Shown here: positions 32,994 to 41,076 of the stretch, piece after piece
Position numbering within the stretch: the first letter of the stretch is position 1
Layout of the letters: each line of letters starts with the position of its first letter
Assembly: GCA_015067305.1 (NCBI GenBank)
Contig: SVMT01000010.1
Span: 1 to 64,000, forward strand
DNA: 64,000 nt
DNA from: Oscillospiraceae bacterium
GTDB lineage: Bacteria > Bacillota > Clostridia > Oscillospirales > UBA644
Reading direction: 5' to 3'
Position numbers and translations under genes: made by a program
The notes under the pieces: model-generated
The model's database searches: none
Told to the model about the DNA's origin: nothing
What the model saw: only the letters and a program-made list of their open reading frames with translations

Positions 32994-33812
32994 TCAATTA
33001 AGGGCGGCACCCAATGCAGTTGCGTATTCTGCGTGTTCGGGTAAATGGAATCTTATTCCGTGGAGAGCGCTTATGGCATTAAAAAGTTCCGCTGTTTTGG
33101 GAACTGTTGTCAGATTTCCGCAGAGGATAACATCTTTTGTCTTTTCTGCACGGCAAGCAAATACAGCCATCATGCCTATGGTCTGGAATACCATGTTTAT
33201 AAGGCCAAGTGCAATATCTCCTTTTGTTGCATAGTCAGATATTTTTCCGAAGTTTGATGCGGTTGTATGAAGCGGTAGGGTAGAGGTTGATGATTTTGAA
33301 ATATCGCCGACCGTAAGGTCAACATTTGAAAGGTCGCCTGATTCAGCGAGTTCGCATATACTGCCGAAGTTGTTGATATCAAGCAATTTGGAAGAAAGTC
33401 CGATAAGTGTTCCGCCTCCGACCCCTGAACCACCTAAATGTTCAGTTTCGACAACTCCATTTTCTTTATGTGCTTTTACAAAGGCTGTACCTGTACCCAT
33501 ACTGATGATTATTGCTTTGTCAAGGTTTGCAAGCTGAAGTCCGCCTTTACCTATGGCTTTGAATTCCGTAACTTTTTCTGTGGGAATACCGTACATGTCC
33601 TGTTTTATGTATGAAGAGCCAACGCCCGTAATTTTAATTTTTGAAATGTCTGAAAGTTCAAGATTATTTTCGTTCATGTATCGACCCAATGCACCGTAAA
33701 GAGATGTAACAGGATCTGTCGCTTTGACCTGAAGCGGATTCATTTGTACACCGTCTTTTATACCGATGATCTTCGTGATCGTTCCACCGATATCTATACC
33801 GATTACTATCAT
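32994..33812 (-). CDS. coaW: type II pantothenate kinase
   Basis: The 272-residue protein has an ASKHA fold with the N-terminal phosphate loop VIGIDIGGTITKI, SMGTGTAFVKA, GGSGVGGGTLIGLS and the C-terminal VILCGNLTTVPKTAELF, as in type II PanK of Firmicutes. It phosphorylates pantothenate in the first step of CoA synthesis, which fits the CoA-using PduL gene downstream. ATG 33812 is chosen with GAAAGGA upstream; the longer reading would overlap the promoter at 33854-33882. Confidence 0.88.
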   Translation of the reverse strand: MIVIGIDIGGTITKIIGIKDGVQMNPLQVKATDPVTSLYGALGRYMNENNLELSDISKIKITGVGSSYIKQDMYGIPTEKVTEFKAIGKGGLQLANLDKAIIISMGTGTAFVKAHKENGVVETEHLGGSGVGGGTLIGLSSKLLDINNFGSICELAESGDLSNVDLTVGDISKSSTSTLPLHTTASNFGKISDYATKGDIALGLINMVFQTIGMMAVFACRAEKTKDVILCGNLTTVPKTAELFNAISALHGIRFHLPEHAEYATALGAALN

Positions 33813-33853
33813 GTAAAATTCATTCCTTTCAATGATTTGTACATTCACTATAT

Positions 33854-33882
33854 ATAATAACACTTTGTGATGAATATGTCAA
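33854..33882 (-). promoter_or_regulatory. sigma-A promoter of coaW
   Basis: On the minus strand TTGACA (33877-33882), 17-bp spacer, TATTAT (33854-33859). Confidence 0.75.
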
Positions 33883-33921
33883 GTACCTTTTTATGACGAT
33901 TTTACATAAATGGGATAATTT

Positions 33922-33965
33922 AAGAAAAACCCAAAGCGGAAATCAATATAATCTCAGCTTTGGGT
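33922..33965 (-). terminator. intrinsic terminator of the CofE-like gene
   Basis: Arms 33929-33937 and 33957-33965 form a 9-bp GC-containing stem. On the minus strand a T-run follows immediately. It lies about 30 bp after the stop codon. Confidence 0.82.
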
Positions 33966-33996
33966 CTAAATTCATATTTGAGTTTTTACCGACTGA

Positions 33997-35190
33997 TTAT
34001 TTTGTGTAGTTGTCAAAATAACCTTTGATAAGAATGATAGGTGTTCCTTTATCGCCACTTCCGGAGGTAAGGTCGCTGAGTGAACCTATAAGGTCTGTGA
34101 GTCTTCTGGGTGTTGTTCCCTGAGATTCCATTTTACCTACGAGATTTCCGTCTTTTGATTTGATTCTTTCGGAAATAGCTTTTTTGAGTTCTTCGCCTTC
34201 GAGATCTGCAAAATCATTATCTGCAAGATATTTGATCTTGATCTCATTGGGCTGACCTTCAAGACCTTCTGTATAAGCAGGGCTTACAACGGGGTCTGCG
34301 AGTTCCCAGATCTTTCCTACGGGATCTTTGAAAGCACCGTCACCGTAGATCATGGCTTCAACTTTAACACCTGTACGAGCCATAATTCCGTCCTGGATAG
34401 CTTTTACTACGGGCATACATTCTCTAGGGAAGAGTTTTACTGTTTCTTCTGTAGCTTTGTTACTTCCGAGGAGACCGTATTGTTCGTTGCATCCGCTTCC
34501 GTTTACAGGAGCGCTGAGAACATCATCAAGACCGTATACCTTTTCAGCACCTGCGGCTTTAAGAAGTCTCTTGGTTCTTTCTCTTGAATGAATATCGCAA
34601 GTAAGTACAGATTTTGTATAATTCAAAATAGTGCGGCAGTCATTTGCAAGAATAACTTCAACTTCGCAACCTTCACCCTGAATGAGTTCTTTATAAAACT
34701 CAATGTAGTCAACACCTGTGAAAGGATGCTTAACGATACCGAAAAGTTCTCTGTATTTAGCTTCAGTGAGAACATCTGTCCAAGGATTTACGCCTTTTTC
34801 GTCAAGTTCGTCAAGGCTTACAAGATGGTTTCCTACTTCATCGGAAGGATAGCTAAGCATAAGAACGATCTTTTTTGCGCCTCTTGCGATACCTTTAAGA
34901 CAAACGGAAAATCTGTTTCGGCTTAGAATCGGGAAAATAACACCTACAGTGTCATCTCCGAATTTGTTTTTAATATCTTCAGCGATGTTGTCAATAGACG
35001 CATAGTTACCCTGAGCTCTTGCAACAACAGCTTCTGTAACTGCAATAACGTCTTTTTCCATTAGTTTCATGTTTGCAGATTCAACAGCATTTATAACGCT
35101 GTCAACGACGATCTGAGCAATATCGTCGCCTTCTCTGATGATAGGTGCGCGAACACCCATTGACATTGTGCCGATTAAACGTTCTTCCAT
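33997..35190 (-). CDS. CofE-like (F420-0:L-glutamate ligase family) protein
   Basis: The 397-residue protein resembles the CofE family: an N-terminal half with MSMGVRAPIIREGDDI, MEKDVIAVTEAVVARAQGNY and GVIFPILSRNRF, and a C-terminal half with VEAMIYGDGAFKDPVGKIWE and a late GKMESQGTTPRRLTDLIGS. True CofE is about 250 residues; this long version is common in Clostridia that have no known F420, so the real substrate is uncertain. GGAGG precedes ATG 35190. It may be co-transcribed with tRNA-Thr upstream, separated by a hairpin at 35214-35243. Confidence 0.65.
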   Translation of the reverse strand: MEERLIGTMSMGVRAPIIREGDDIAQIVVDSVINAVESANMKLMEKDVIAVTEAVVARAQGNYASIDNIAEDIKNKFGDDTVGVIFPILSRNRFSVCLKGIARGAKKIVLMLSYPSDEVGNHLVSLDELDEKGVNPWTDVLTEAKYRELFGIVKHPFTGVDYIEFYKELIQGEGCEVEVILANDCRTILNYTKSVLTCDIHSRERTKRLLKAAGAEKVYGLDDVLSAPVNGSGCNEQYGLLGSNKATEETVKLFPRECMPVVKAIQDGIMARTGVKVEAMIYGDGAFKDPVGKIWELADPVVSPAYTEGLEGQPNEIKIKYLADNDFADLEGEELKKAISERIKSKDGNLVGKMESQGTTPRRLTDLIGSLSDLTSGSGDKGTPIILIKGYFDNYTK

Positions 35191-35213
35191 GTTTATATTC
35201 CTCCAAAATGGTA

Positions 35214-35243
35214 GAATTCCGAAGCTTGAGAACTTCGGAATTC
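35214..35243 (-). terminator. hairpin between tRNA-Thr and the CofE-like gene
   Basis: Perfect 11-bp arms 35214-35224 and 35233-35243 with an 8-nt loop. There is no T-run on the minus strand, so it may only partly stop transcription from the tRNA promoter or act in tRNA 3' processing. Confidence 0.5.
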
Positions 35244-35259
35244 AGAATGTGATGTGCAA

Positions 35260-35335
35260 TGGAGCTGGTAATCGGATTTGAACCGATGACCTGTTCATTA
35301 CGAGTGAACTGCTCTACCTACTGAGCCATACCAGC
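35260..35335 (-). tRNA. tRNA-Thr (anticodon CGT)
   Basis: Acceptor GCTGGTA pairs with TACCAGC, the D-arm is GCTC/GAGC, and the anticodon stem GTTCA/TGAAC holds loop CTCGTAA with anticodon CGT at 35300-35302. The T-loop is TTCAAAT and CCA is encoded. It complements tRNA-Thr(GGT) at 12330 by reading ACG. Confidence 0.93.
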
Positions 35336-35383
35336 ACGAGGTAAAACCGAAGTCTCAGCTACCGTGGTTTTTAAATACAAGCT

Positions 35384-35412
35384 ATTATACCACAAAATCT
35401 CTGATAATGCAA
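35384..35412 (-). promoter_or_regulatory. promoter of tRNA-Thr(CGT)
   Basis: On the minus strand TTGCAT (35407-35412), 17 bp, TATAAT (35384-35389), about 50 bp upstream of the mature tRNA 5' end. Confidence 0.75.
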
Positions 35413-35462
35413 CAGGTTGAGAGAAAAAATCAAAAAAAAACCATATTTTAATTCGTTTCAAT

Positions 35463-36782
35463 TTAATTTTTAAGCTTTTTCGGCATCAATCCGAATTTTG
35501 GCGATGTTTTAAGTATATACAGACCGATAATTCCTTGCAAACAGCCGAATATCATCATCAGAAGCTGTACTCCGATCACTTCAATTCCGAAAATATTGAA
35601 TGTTATATTCTCTGTCAGATCAATGAATCCCGTAGCGGTGAAAGAACCAAGAAAAGCGGTGATATTGATTATCAGCGTGTAAAAAACGAGATAGTTACTT
35701 CTTCCTTCTTCTGGCAATGCAATGTATTGAATATTAGCGTATGCAAGGTTCATTCCCACGCCGAGGACATGTTGAACAAGACGAACAGTCATTACCAGCC
35801 AGAAATAATTATCCTCGGTAGCAAATCCGTACATAATGTTTGTGGGTAAATGCATTATTGCCGTAATGGCGAATGTCTTGAGCCAAGACCATTTTTTTAA
35901 TATTTTTACCCAGAAAGGAGAGAATACTATCAGAAATACAGCATAAGCGGCATCCATACTGTTTATAAAAATATAAGGAATATTGCAGTCGTTGAGCAGG
36001 TAGTAGCTAAAAAGGCTTGTAAGTGAAGACGAAAATTGCCACATAGCTATAATTGACATTGTAAACATGTAAGGTTTATTTTTGAAAGGTAAAACGAATA
36101 CATTCTTGAATCTTACTTTCTCTGTCTGGGGATATGAGTATTCTTTGGGAGCCAGCATTATAACCATTTCAATTATTGCAAGTGCATAAGCGATATATCT
36201 GAAAGTTGTTATGATCTCAAGCTCATGAGGTGTACCGCTGAGAGCGTCTGCAATGGAGCTTGATGTCAGTAAGGTGATTGCAGCAAATATCATGCTTGTT
36301 ATTTGCTGGAAGGAGAAATATTTTGCGCGGACATCGTCAGGTATAAAATTCAGATGCCATACTGTGTATCCTGATGTTATCAAAGCGTTTATAAGGCTTG
36401 CAATGAAAACGATACATCCGAAACCTACAACTTTTAATGTCGGGTCTTTTACGAAAACAGGTAAAAGTGTAATTCCCATTATATTTACTGTGAAATATAA
36501 TGTTCTCATCCAAAAGAGATACCATTTTCTCCGTTTGAGTTTTTCAAGTATCATCGGGGCAAAGATACTGAAACAGCTTGCAATGTACGGTAGAAAAGAA
36601 ATAATACCCACATTTACAATATCTATATTATTTCCGATAAGGAAGCCTGTATAAAACACACCTGCCGTAAGGTAGCTTATTACCATGTCCATTACGGCAT
36701 TTGTAAGCATTACAATTCTGCCACGTGATTCGTGTGTTTTAAAGTTGAATACCTGAAAGAATCCCAATGATGACAGTTTCAT
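35463..36782 (-). CDS. MFS-type transporter
   Basis: The 439-residue protein has 11-12 membrane helices. Charged inter-helix loops (EKLKRRKWYLFWMR after helix 2-3, FIPDDVRAKYFSFQQ after helix 4-5) and a central hydrophilic loop around residue 215 divide it into two halves, as in the major facilitator superfamily. The FIPDDVRAKYF-type segment is seen in sugar or small-solute MFS proteins of Clostridia. The substrate is unknown. It is a single gene with a strong promoter; no clear terminator follows before the tRNA-Thr promoter. Confidence 0.8.
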   Translation of the reverse strand: MKLSSLGFFQVFNFKTHESRGRIVMLTNAVMDMVISYLTAGVFYTGFLIGNNIDIVNVGIISFLPYIASCFSIFAPMILEKLKRRKWYLFWMRTLYFTVNIMGITLLPVFVKDPTLKVVGFGCIVFIASLINALITSGYTVWHLNFIPDDVRAKYFSFQQITSMIFAAITLLTSSSIADALSGTPHELEIITTFRYIAYALAIIEMVIMLAPKEYSYPQTEKVRFKNVFVLPFKNKPYMFTMSIIAMWQFSSSLTSLFSYYLLNDCNIPYIFINSMDAAYAVFLIVFSPFWVKILKKWSWLKTFAITAIMHLPTNIMYGFATEDNYFWLVMTVRLVQHVLGVGMNLAYANIQYIALPEEGRSNYLVFYTLIINITAFLGSFTATGFIDLTENITFNIFGIEVIGVQLLMMIFGCLQGIIGLYILKTSPKFGLMPKKLKN

Positions 36783-36828
36783 TTTATACGTTCTCCCTTG
36801 TTAAAATAATCGGTATTTTACCAATGCA

Positions 36829-36857
36829 ATTATAGCACAATAAAATGAGTTTGTCAA
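36829..36857 (-). promoter_or_regulatory. sigma-A promoter of the MFS gene
   Basis: On the minus strand TTGACA (36852-36857), 17 bp, TATAAT (36829-36834) with TGC before the -10: full consensus. Confidence 0.85.
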
Positions 36858-36864
36858 TACTGTT

Positions 36865-37527
36865 TTAATCATTTTCTGACAAAAATTTTTCAGTTGCGGC
36901 AAAGAAGATCAATGCGAGTTTTTGCCTGTATTTTTCATCCGAAAGCAACTCAAAATCCTCCTTATTTCCCAGGAAACCGCATTCAATCAAAACGGATGGA
37001 TTCTCCAGATGTTTCATCAGATAAACCGTATTCGGTGTGGCTTTGACTTCTCTCATTCGTGTAGCCAATGAGCTTTCTGTCATTTTTTCATGGATTTTTT
37101 CTGCCAGAATTTTGCTCTGTTCATTTTTTATGCCGTAAAAGACCTGAAAACCTTTGTCGCGGGAAGCAGGGGAGAAGTTCATGTGTATACTCAAGAATAC
37201 AGCATTTGGATATTCTTTTCCAAGTGCTTCTCTGTTGTAAATATCTTCTGTTTTGTTAAACCCATCATGACCGTCAGTATCATCATCTGTTGTTCTCGTC
37301 ATTTTGACATCATAACCTGCAAGAAGAAAAATATCTCTCAGTTTCAAAGCCGTACTCAGGTTGAAATGTTTTTCCGAAGCATTGTATAATCCTGTTGCGC
37401 CTCCGTCTGTTCCACCGTGTCCCGCATCAATGATCACGATGGGCTTGGGTTCCGTAAATGTTTCATTAAACGTAAAAATGTGTGATGAAAATAGAAATAA
37501 TGATAAAAGACACAAAATTTTTCTCAT
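36865..37527 (-). CDS. N-acetylmuramoyl-L-alanine amidase, CwlD-like
   Basis: The 220-residue protein has a signal peptide (residues 1-19) and one Amidase_3 domain. The zinc ligands are visible as His in DAGHGG, Glu in ASEKHFNL and His in LSIHMNF, with the catalytic Glu in LIECGFL. The single-domain layout with an N-terminal signal resembles CwlD, which makes muramic-delta-lactam in the spore cortex for germination. A general autolysin is the alternative. It is divergent from efp, with a 100-bp shared upstream region. Confidence 0.85.
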   Translation of the reverse strand: MRKILCLLSLFLFSSHIFTFNETFTEPKPIVIIDAGHGGTDGGATGLYNASEKHFNLSTALKLRDIFLLAGYDVKMTRTTDDDTDGHDGFNKTEDIYNREALGKEYPNAVFLSIHMNFSPASRDKGFQVFYGIKNEQSKILAEKIHEKMTESSLATRMREVKATPNTVYLMKHLENPSVLIECGFLGNKEDFELLSDEKYRQKLALIFFAATEKFLSEND

Positions 37528-37554
37528 TTGAGCTCCTTTTTTTAGAGTTAGGTA

Positions 37555-37583
37555 TTGAAATTTCCACCATTTTGTAGTATAAT
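37555..37583 (+). promoter_or_regulatory. sigma-A promoter of efp
   Basis: TTGAAA (37555-37560), 17 bp, TATAAT (37578-37583), followed by GGAGG before ATG 37628. Confidence 0.75.
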
Positions 37584-37627
37584 TACTCGGTAGATATTAT
37601 TTATATTATTATTCGGAGGTATATTTT

Positions 37628-38185
37628 ATGTTTTCTGCAGGCGATTTCAGAAACGGTGTTACATTTGAAATGGAAGGCAACGTATATAGCGTTGTAGAAT
37701 TCCAGCATGTTAAACCCGGTAAAGGCGCAGCTTTTGTAAGAACAAAAATCAAGAACGTTGTAACTGGCAGCGTTGTTGAAAAAACTTTCTCACCCACAGA
37801 CAAATTCCCCACAGCATTTGTTGAAAGAAAGGAAATGGAATATCTTTATACAGATGGCGAACTCTATTATTTCATGGACAATGAAACATACGAACAGATT
37901 CCCCTCAATGCAGATGTTCTTCCCGACAACTTCAAGTTTGTTAAAGAAAACACACCTTGTAAGATCCTTTCTATCAAAGGTAATGTATTCAGCGTAGAAC
38001 CCCCGTTCTTTATTGATCTTCTTGTTACAGAAACAGAACCCGCTGTAAGAGGCGATACATCTAACAACGCTATGAAGAACGCTACTCTTGAAACAGGCGC
38101 TGTTATTAAAGTTCCTCTCTTCATTGAAGAAGGGGAAAAGATCCGTATCGACACAAGAACTTGTGAATATATGGAAAGAGCGTAA
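37628..38185 (+). CDS. efp: translation elongation factor P
   Basis: The 185-residue protein is full length for EF-P: an N-terminal KOW-like domain with the tip loop [12 protein letters not shown] (Lys 32 at the tip), a middle OB domain, and the C-terminal signature [36 protein letters not shown] relieves ribosome stalling at polyproline. Lys 32 may be unmodified or modified; no EpmA/EpmB or YmfI gene is in the window. The next gene follows after 42 bp. Confidence 0.97.
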   Translation: MFSAGDFRNGVTFEMEGNVYSVVEFQHVKPGKGAAFVRTKIKNVVTGSVVEKTFSPTDKFPTAFVERKEMEYLYTDGELYYFMDNETYEQIPLNADVLPDNFKFVKENTPCKILSIKGNVFSVEPPFFIDLLVTETEPAVRGDTSNNAMKNATLETGAVIKVPLFIEEGEKIRIDTRTCEYMERA

Positions 38186-38227
38186 GCTTTTTTATAAAAT
38201 CCGGAGAATGTCCGAAGAGGTGAGATC

Positions 38228-38752
38228 ATGAACTACAGCGACGAAATAGCAAAACTTGCAAAATTGGCGGCACTTCAGCGAGACAGCGGCAAGGTCGATC
38301 CCGTTACAGAGGAGATCATCGAAGGTCTGCTGACTGTTGTGAAGCGTCTTTCTTCCGATTATGCCGAACTCAATGAGCGACTCAGACAGAATGAGGAAAT
38401 TTCCGAAAGTTTGAGTATGGATATTTTTGATATTCAGTCACTTGTTCTCAAGCAAACAAACGCCGATACAAACGGAGATCTCACAGGCGTAGATCTGGCA
38501 CAGTTTTTCGCACAGATGAACCAAGAGGATGATGACGACGAGGACGAGCACGATCATTGTGATTGCGGCTGTGACCATGAACATCATCACCACTATCATG
38601 TTGACGAGGATTACGACGAAGAAGAAGGCGACGAAGGTTCAACTTTTGTCCGTTGTCCTTTCTGCAATACGTTGATCTTCGGAGACACCTCTGCGAATAA
38701 ATTCCAATGCCCATTCTGCGGAGGATCATTTACACGTGACGATATAGTCTAA
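38228..38752 (+). CDS. acidic/His-rich protein with C-terminal zinc ribbon
   Basis: The 174-residue protein has an N-terminal helical part (residues 1-85, with a coiled-coil-like segment LTVVKRLSSDYAELNERLRQ). A highly acidic and His-rich linker follows (~97-138: DDDDEDEHDHCDCGCDHEHHHH), then a C-terminal zinc ribbon with two CPFC knuckles (~145-167). The N-terminal part resembles the CD1247-type proteins found after efp in other Clostridia, but this is from memory and uncertain. The linker could bind zinc, nickel or copper. It is likely co-transcribed with efp. Confidence 0.55.
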   Translation: MNYSDEIAKLAKLAALQRDSGKVDPVTEEIIEGLLTVVKRLSSDYAELNERLRQNEEISESLSMDIFDIQSLVLKQTNADTNGDLTGVDLAQFFAQMNQEDDDDEDEHDHCDCGCDHEHHHHYHVDEDYDEEEGDEGSTFVRCPFCNTLIFGDTSANKFQCPFCGGSFTRDDIV

Positions 38753-38766
38753 CTGAAAAACAAATT

Positions 38767-38795
38767 AACCACCTCATCAAAACGATGGGGTGGTT
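38767..38795. terminator. terminator between convergent genes
   Basis: Arms 38767-38778 and 38784-38795 pair over 12 bp with one G-T pair and a 5-nt loop. T-rich sequence follows on the + side, ending the efp unit. Confidence 0.78.
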
Positions 38796-38823
38796 ATTTC
38801 TTATAGTTTTTTGATAGTATATT

Positions 38824-39228
38824 CTAATGCTTTTGTTCATTTCCCAAGTGTTGGATCATTAAAATTGCTATGTGTAAAGCGGTTATCAGGAAACTTACTA
38901 TGTTATAATAGGCAATTCCGTACAGCAACGGCAAAACTGATGTGACGGTTGCCAATATTGCTACGAGACCGATTATGTTATTCATCTTCTTTTCGCTGAA
39001 ATTCGATACAAGTATAAGCATCGCCAACACACATGAGAGTATTGCCGTAAGGAAAGGTCCGAAGTTTGCGTATCCGAAAGGTGTCAGGTCAAAATATGAG
39101 TAAGTGTATCTCAGAATTGTATTTGTTTCGGGGTCTCCCATGAAATTGCAAACAGCTCCATAAGGAATTATCTCAAGAACAAGTATAGCAATTATGAGTA
39201 TAAGGCTTATTATTTTCGTTTTTTTCAT
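38824..39228 (-). CDS. small four-helix membrane protein of unknown function
   Basis: The 134-residue protein has four hydrophobic segments (residues ~6-27, 57-78, 84-103, 107-126) and a Lys-rich N-terminus, with no recognised motif. A ribosome site AAAGGA precedes ATG 39228. It lies 32 bp after the GH29 gene in the same direction, so it may be the last gene of that unit. A membrane accessory role cannot be specified. Confidence 0.6.
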   Translation of the reverse strand: MKKTKIISLILIIAILVLEIIPYGAVCNFMGDPETNTILRYTYSYFDLTPFGYANFGPFLTAILSCVLAMLILVSNFSEKKMNNIIGLVAILATVTSVLPLLYGIAYYNIVSFLITALHIAILMIQHLGNEQKH

Positions 39229-39260
39229 TGTAGTTCGTCCTTTCTGATTTGTTTTCTGTT

Positions 39261-40445
39261 TCAGAATTCAATTCGTATAATCATTGGACATCCGTTTTCA
39301 ATAACATTTATATTTCTGAGTCTCAAATGAGGAGGGTTACATATGCCATATTTGCCGGTGTAGTCTTCTGGATATGTTTCTACGGAAAAATCTATACTTT
39401 CACATGTATTGAGTATTGTCACGGATTTCGGAAGCTTATTAATTGGCGCAAGTGAAATACCTGTGCAATCAAGATTTTTTATATGGATGTAATATATATT
39501 ATCTTTTTTTGCAGCCCAGAAAATATCTGAAGAAAACTCATTGCACGGTTGTACGCCTTTGCTGAAGGCTTCTTTTACGGAATTATACCAGATTCCACAT
39601 TTTCTTACAAGCTCAACTGCTTTTTCGGGAATTATACCGTCTGCGTCAGGACCTACGTTCAGCAGATAACTTCCGCCCATCAGCAGTATTTTATCAATGC
39701 TTTGAGTCAAATACGCTTGTGTATGATAATCCTCATTTATCCTGTATGCCCAACTTTGACTTCCCACGGAATCACATGCTTCGGTGTATCTTTCGAAACA
39801 TTCTCCGTCTGGGATACTTCTTTCAGGTGTGGAAAAATCACCTTCGGAGTAGCCTCTGTCGTTGATAAGGATTCCCGGCATAAGAGATCTGACGAGTTCA
39901 TTCAGGGACGGATCATATATTTGGGGTGGAATATCCCAGAACCATGTATAAATAGGACCGTAATTTGACAAAAGCTCACGAACCTGGGCTTTAACATATT
40001 GACGGTATGATATATTGTCCGGGACATCTCCATCTTCAGGATCACATTGATGTGACGATAAAGGATTATATCCATCGTGTCTGTTCCAGTCTGGGATAGA
40101 GTAGTATATAGACAATGCCATTCCGTGCTTTTGACATGCTTTTGAAAGTTCTGCCAAAAGATCTCTTCCGCATGTTTTCACTGAATTGAATTCTGTTTCT
40201 GCAGTATTCCACATGCAGAACCCATCGTGATGTTTAGCTGTGAAACAAATATATTCCATTCCGGCTTCTTTTGCAAGGAGTACCCATTTTTCAGGGTCGT
40301 ATTTTTGCGGATCAAAAACAGATACTTTTTCTGCATATTCTTTTCGTCCGATGCCAAGTCTCATTCGTACCTGTTCCTGCCAACCAAGTACAGCATAAGC
40401 ACCCCAATGGATAAACATTCCAAATCTTTTAGGCATTGTAATCAT
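39261..40445 (-). CDS. alpha-L-fucosidase family protein (GH29), first copy
   Basis: The 394-residue protein has GH29 barrel features: FGMFIHWGAYAV at the N-terminus, MEYICFTAKHHDGFCMWN, ALSIYYSIPDWN, and a nucleophile Asp in the strand YTWFWDIPP. A C-terminal beta-domain begins near residue 300. There is no signal peptide, unlike many gut fucosidases, so it probably works on imported fucosyl-oligosaccharides. It is only distantly like the second GH29 at 52240-53457. AGGGTG precedes ATG 40445. It lies 12 bp after the C_GCAxxG_C_C gene and shares its promoter. Confidence 0.85.
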   Translation of the reverse strand: MITMPKRFGMFIHWGAYAVLGWQEQVRMRLGIGRKEYAEKVSVFDPQKYDPEKWVLLAKEAGMEYICFTAKHHDGFCMWNTAETEFNSVKTCGRDLLAELSKACQKHGMALSIYYSIPDWNRHDGYNPLSSHQCDPEDGDVPDNISYRQYVKAQVRELLSNYGPIYTWFWDIPPQIYDPSLNELVRSLMPGILINDRGYSEGDFSTPERSIPDGECFERYTEACDSVGSQSWAYRINEDYHTQAYLTQSIDKILLMGGSYLLNVGPDADGIIPEKAVELVRKCGIWYNSVKEAFSKGVQPCNEFSSDIFWAAKKDNIYYIHIKNLDCTGISLAPINKLPKSVTILNTCESIDFSVETYPEDYTGKYGICNPPHLRLRNINVIENGCPMIIRIEF

Positions 40446-40457
40446 AATATAATCACC

Positions 40458-40910
40458 CTAATTTTTTAAAAAAAGTATTCTCTCCGCAATTTCAGCCGCA
40501 TCACCGATTATTTCTTTGCATGGACGCTTTTTATAATATTCAGCAGTTCTGTCTTCAGGTGTAGGATCGTCTGCGCCTTTTATGTTCAGTCCCAAAAGTT
40601 CTCTGCAAACAATACTTCCGTGAATATCTTTAAATTCTTTAGCCAGAAGTTGAACCAATTCGTAGTGCTTCTTTTTTGCTTCTTTGTCTTTTGGGTCGCT
40701 GTATCCCTTTTTTATTCCCGCAACAAGGAACATTCCACTGACCGCACCGCAGACTTCTCTCAGCCTGCCCATTCCTCCGCCGAAGGAGCAAGCCATCATT
40801 GCTGCGGTATCTTTGTCCAGCCCCAATTCTTCGCAGAATGCGACCATTATAGCCTGTGCGCAATTATATCCTTCGAGAAAATTATTCATTGCTTTTTCTC
40901 TGTATGTCAT
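40458..40910 (-). CDS. C_GCAxxG_C_C family redox protein
   Basis: The 150-residue protein has the family's cysteine pattern: GYNCAQAIMVAFCEELG, then MMACSFGGGMGRLREVCGAVSG (the C-x-GGG-x-G...C-GA-x-x-G core), and later Cys in SIVCRELLG and RPCKEIIG. Members are thought to be thiol-redox or metal-linked proteins of anaerobes. ATG 40910 is chosen with GGTGA upstream; a GTG at 40919 is the alternative. It is the first gene of a unit with the GH29 gene. Confidence 0.85.
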   Translation of the reverse strand: MTYREKAMNNFLEGYNCAQAIMVAFCEELGLDKDTAAMMACSFGGGMGRLREVCGAVSGMFLVAGIKKGYSDPKDKEAKKKHYELVQLLAKEFKDIHGSIVCRELLGLNIKGADDPTPEDRTAEYYKKRPCKEIIGDAAEIAERILFLKN

Positions 40911-40935
40911 AGTGTTCACCGTACCTTTTATTTTA

Positions 40936-40964
40936 ATTATACACTATGTGAGCCAATTTGTCAA
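40936..40964 (-). promoter_or_regulatory. sigma-A promoter of the C_GCAxxG_C_C/GH29 unit
   Basis: On the minus strand TTGACA (40959-40964), 17 bp, TATAAT (40936-40941): full consensus. Confidence 0.85.
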
Positions 40965-41012
40965 GTGTATTAGACCAAGTTTCAACAAAGTAATGAACTC
41001 CCGATTTGTAAC

Positions 41013-41041
41013 TTGACTTTTTCAATATTTTGAGGTATACT
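41013..41041 (+). promoter_or_regulatory. sigma-A promoter of the Mrp-type ATPase gene
   Basis: TTGACT (41013-41018), 17 bp, TATACT (41036-41041). It diverges from the promoter at 40936-40964. Confidence 0.75.
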
Positions 41042-41076
41042 TATAATACAACATAAAATAAAAGAAGGTAATAATT

